A stretch of 64,000 nucleotides of DNA, taken from contig NW_024104347.1 of NCBI RefSeq assembly GCF_003945595.2, positions 434,001 to 498,000 on the forward strand. The letters are read 5' to 3'. Below the pieces are notes generated by a model that did no database searches, was not told the DNA's origin, and was given only the letters and a program-made list of their open reading frames with translations. A program made the position numbers and the translations under genes. Of the stretch, positions 62,401-64,000 are shown in pieces (positions within the stretch are counted from its first letter, which is position 1; each line of letters starts with the position of its first letter). The stretch comes from Pipra filicauda (Eukaryota > Chordata > Aves > Passeriformes > Pipridae).

Positions 62401-64000
62401 GGCAGTTTTTAAATAAAAACACACAAAATTTCTCTTCCAAAAGGGCAGGTAACATACAATGGCTTTCACTGGCAATGAGCACCTGCTCCTCCTACGTACA
62501 CAAAAACGGTCTGCAGAAAAGAAGGAAAACACATTACACTGTGGATCCATATACCCACAGATGTAAACAACATTCTAGTATTTCTACTCTGTTTCTGCAG
62601 AAGAAAATGGTGAGGTCAAATGCTACAAATTTCTGCTGGTTCTTCCCAATACAGTCTTGCTCCTCTTCTGACAATTGCACAAGGCAAGCCATCGACAACT
62701 GCTGAAATATACTATTTTTTTTGTCAGAAATACTTTAAAAGATTTACTGCAGAAAGACACATTATTTTATGCAAATGTTTCAGCAACCCAATCTCTTTGT
62801 CTACAAGGGTAACAACAGGGAAACAGCTGCTCTTAAGGCATAGCTGCTCTATTAACACTGAGAGAAGCTCCTTCTCTTCCCAAATACACTCCTTCTGCTC
62901 TAGGAGCATACCAGTGGGAAAGAAGCAGACAGCTTCTTCCCTTATGGTATCCAGACTGTTCAGCAAATAAAAAAAGCCTTTGAAATTATCACATATATCA
63001 CCCTCAGCTTTCACTGATTTCCTGAATTCCTCAATGGGACTAGAAGTAACCAAAGGCCAGTGTTAGACCTCAGAAAGGAAGAAAGTAACTTTACATATTT
63101 TAAGTCTGCATCAATTTCTTAGACAACTCAAGGAAGGCGTCTTCCTTTCTTTGATCTCATTTTTTCATTCAAAAGTTTATGTCCTGGACTGTGAACATAT
63201 GGACTAATTCTCTGCACAGAGGTTACACACTGGCCACAACTGAAGAATCAACATTTACAGCATTGTGTAACTGAGATAATTCTCCTTCTTCAAAAGGCCA
63301 AACTCTAGAGGTTTAACACCACTAAACTGAATGGTGTTATGTTAGTAGGAGAAACTGAGTTATGACAGCTGTTCAGAATTATTTGGTTAACATTTTTATT
63401 GGAAATATTATGGCAAATTATTATTAAATTTCTTTGTATGAGACCAAGATAACCACCTGCACAGCTTTTTCCATAAAGCCAGCAAAAAGTTACAGATGAA
63501 GTTCTTCTTTTGAAACAAACAAAATGAACAAAAAAAATCCAAACACACACATAGAAACCCCCAAACTATCAGCTTTTTCCCCACTTCCAAATGTAGACAT
63601 CCCAATGCGAAATCAGTATGAATACAAAACAGAAAATTATGGAGAACATCAAGGATTAGTACTTGTCAACTAAATCATATTGTTACTTCATGATCTCTCA
63701 TCTATGGACAACCTTTAGTAACATGAAGCAACTGCTGCTCACGATGCAGAACTGCTGCCTACAGAATTATTAAAACTGAATTCCTAATTACTACAAGAGA
63801 ATTCCTAATTCAGTGAGGAAAGATGGAGGCGGTCCTTCCCTCATGAAATCTAGATGTTTCCAGGGAGTCCCTATGTGCACTCCTTTAAGAGCTTGTGTCA
63901 GTTGTTCAGTAATGTATTAAAATCATTGTTCATATCCATTGACGAAGTGCCTTCTAAAAGATCTCCTTTGGCTGTGTTCAAGGCTTTATGCTACCATCAG

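Larger units (their letters stand above)
46658..64000 (-). other. 5'-UTR intron or 5' flank of ELMO1, distal part
   Basis: No convincing exon. It holds relics at 47222-47275 and 53300-53430, the CR1 tail at 48204-48257, a 19-bp tandem repeat at 51745-51803 and a long A/C tract at 52950-53105. Two minus-strand open frames (63053..62724 and 54654..54442) are discussed as findings; neither is recognised. Confidence 0.7.

Overview
This window is vertebrate and almost certainly avian. The main gene content is the 5' coding end of ELMO1 (engulfment and cell motility 1), transcribed from the minus strand. Three coding exons can be read with correct splice signals: 23385..23236 (5' UTR, start codon, residues 1-26), 8408..8368 (residues 27-39 and part of 40) and 7476..7404 (rest of residue 40 to residue 64). 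Together they encode most of the N-terminal RhoG/Ras-binding domain. The exons are too short to stand out in an open-reading-frame scan, so the window looks empty at first sight. The bird assignment rests on CR1 retrotransposons with the typical ATTCTATGATTC 3' end, a bird-type ERV LTR beginning with a TRTCATGGTTT-like sequence, and an RTE-type LINE resembling the patchily distributed avian RTEs.

Layout, in plus coordinates. 1-7403 is the intron after the exon coding to residue 64; the next exon was not found and should lie before position 1. 7477-8367 is a short 891-bp intron. 8409-23235 is a 14.8-kb intron carrying an ERV 5' LTR with primer-binding site (16261-~16930) and an RTE-type LINE 3' fragment (~17660-18995) with few disruptions. 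23386-64000 lies upstream of the first coding exon, so it is 5'-UTR intron or 5' flank. It contains a nearly complete but decayed CR1 (~43735-46657), shorter CR1 tails (31360-31815, 32920-33000, 48204-48257), simple repeats and relics of ancient amniote repeats. No tRNA, rRNA, CRISPR or bacterial-type feature is present.

The transposons that can be oriented with confidence (one ERV LTR, one RTE, four CR1) all lie on the plus strand, antisense to ELMO1. Long A and A/C tracts also favour the plus strand, as expected where the minus strand is transcribed. The points most worth a second look are the unusually long tRNA-Lys match at the ERV primer-binding site, the well-preserved RTE fragment with its terminal hairpin, an upstream ORF just before the ELMO1 start codon, and an Asp-Gln pair at ELMO1 residues 47-48 where I recall Glu-Tyr in mammals. 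I see no clear new biological system here.
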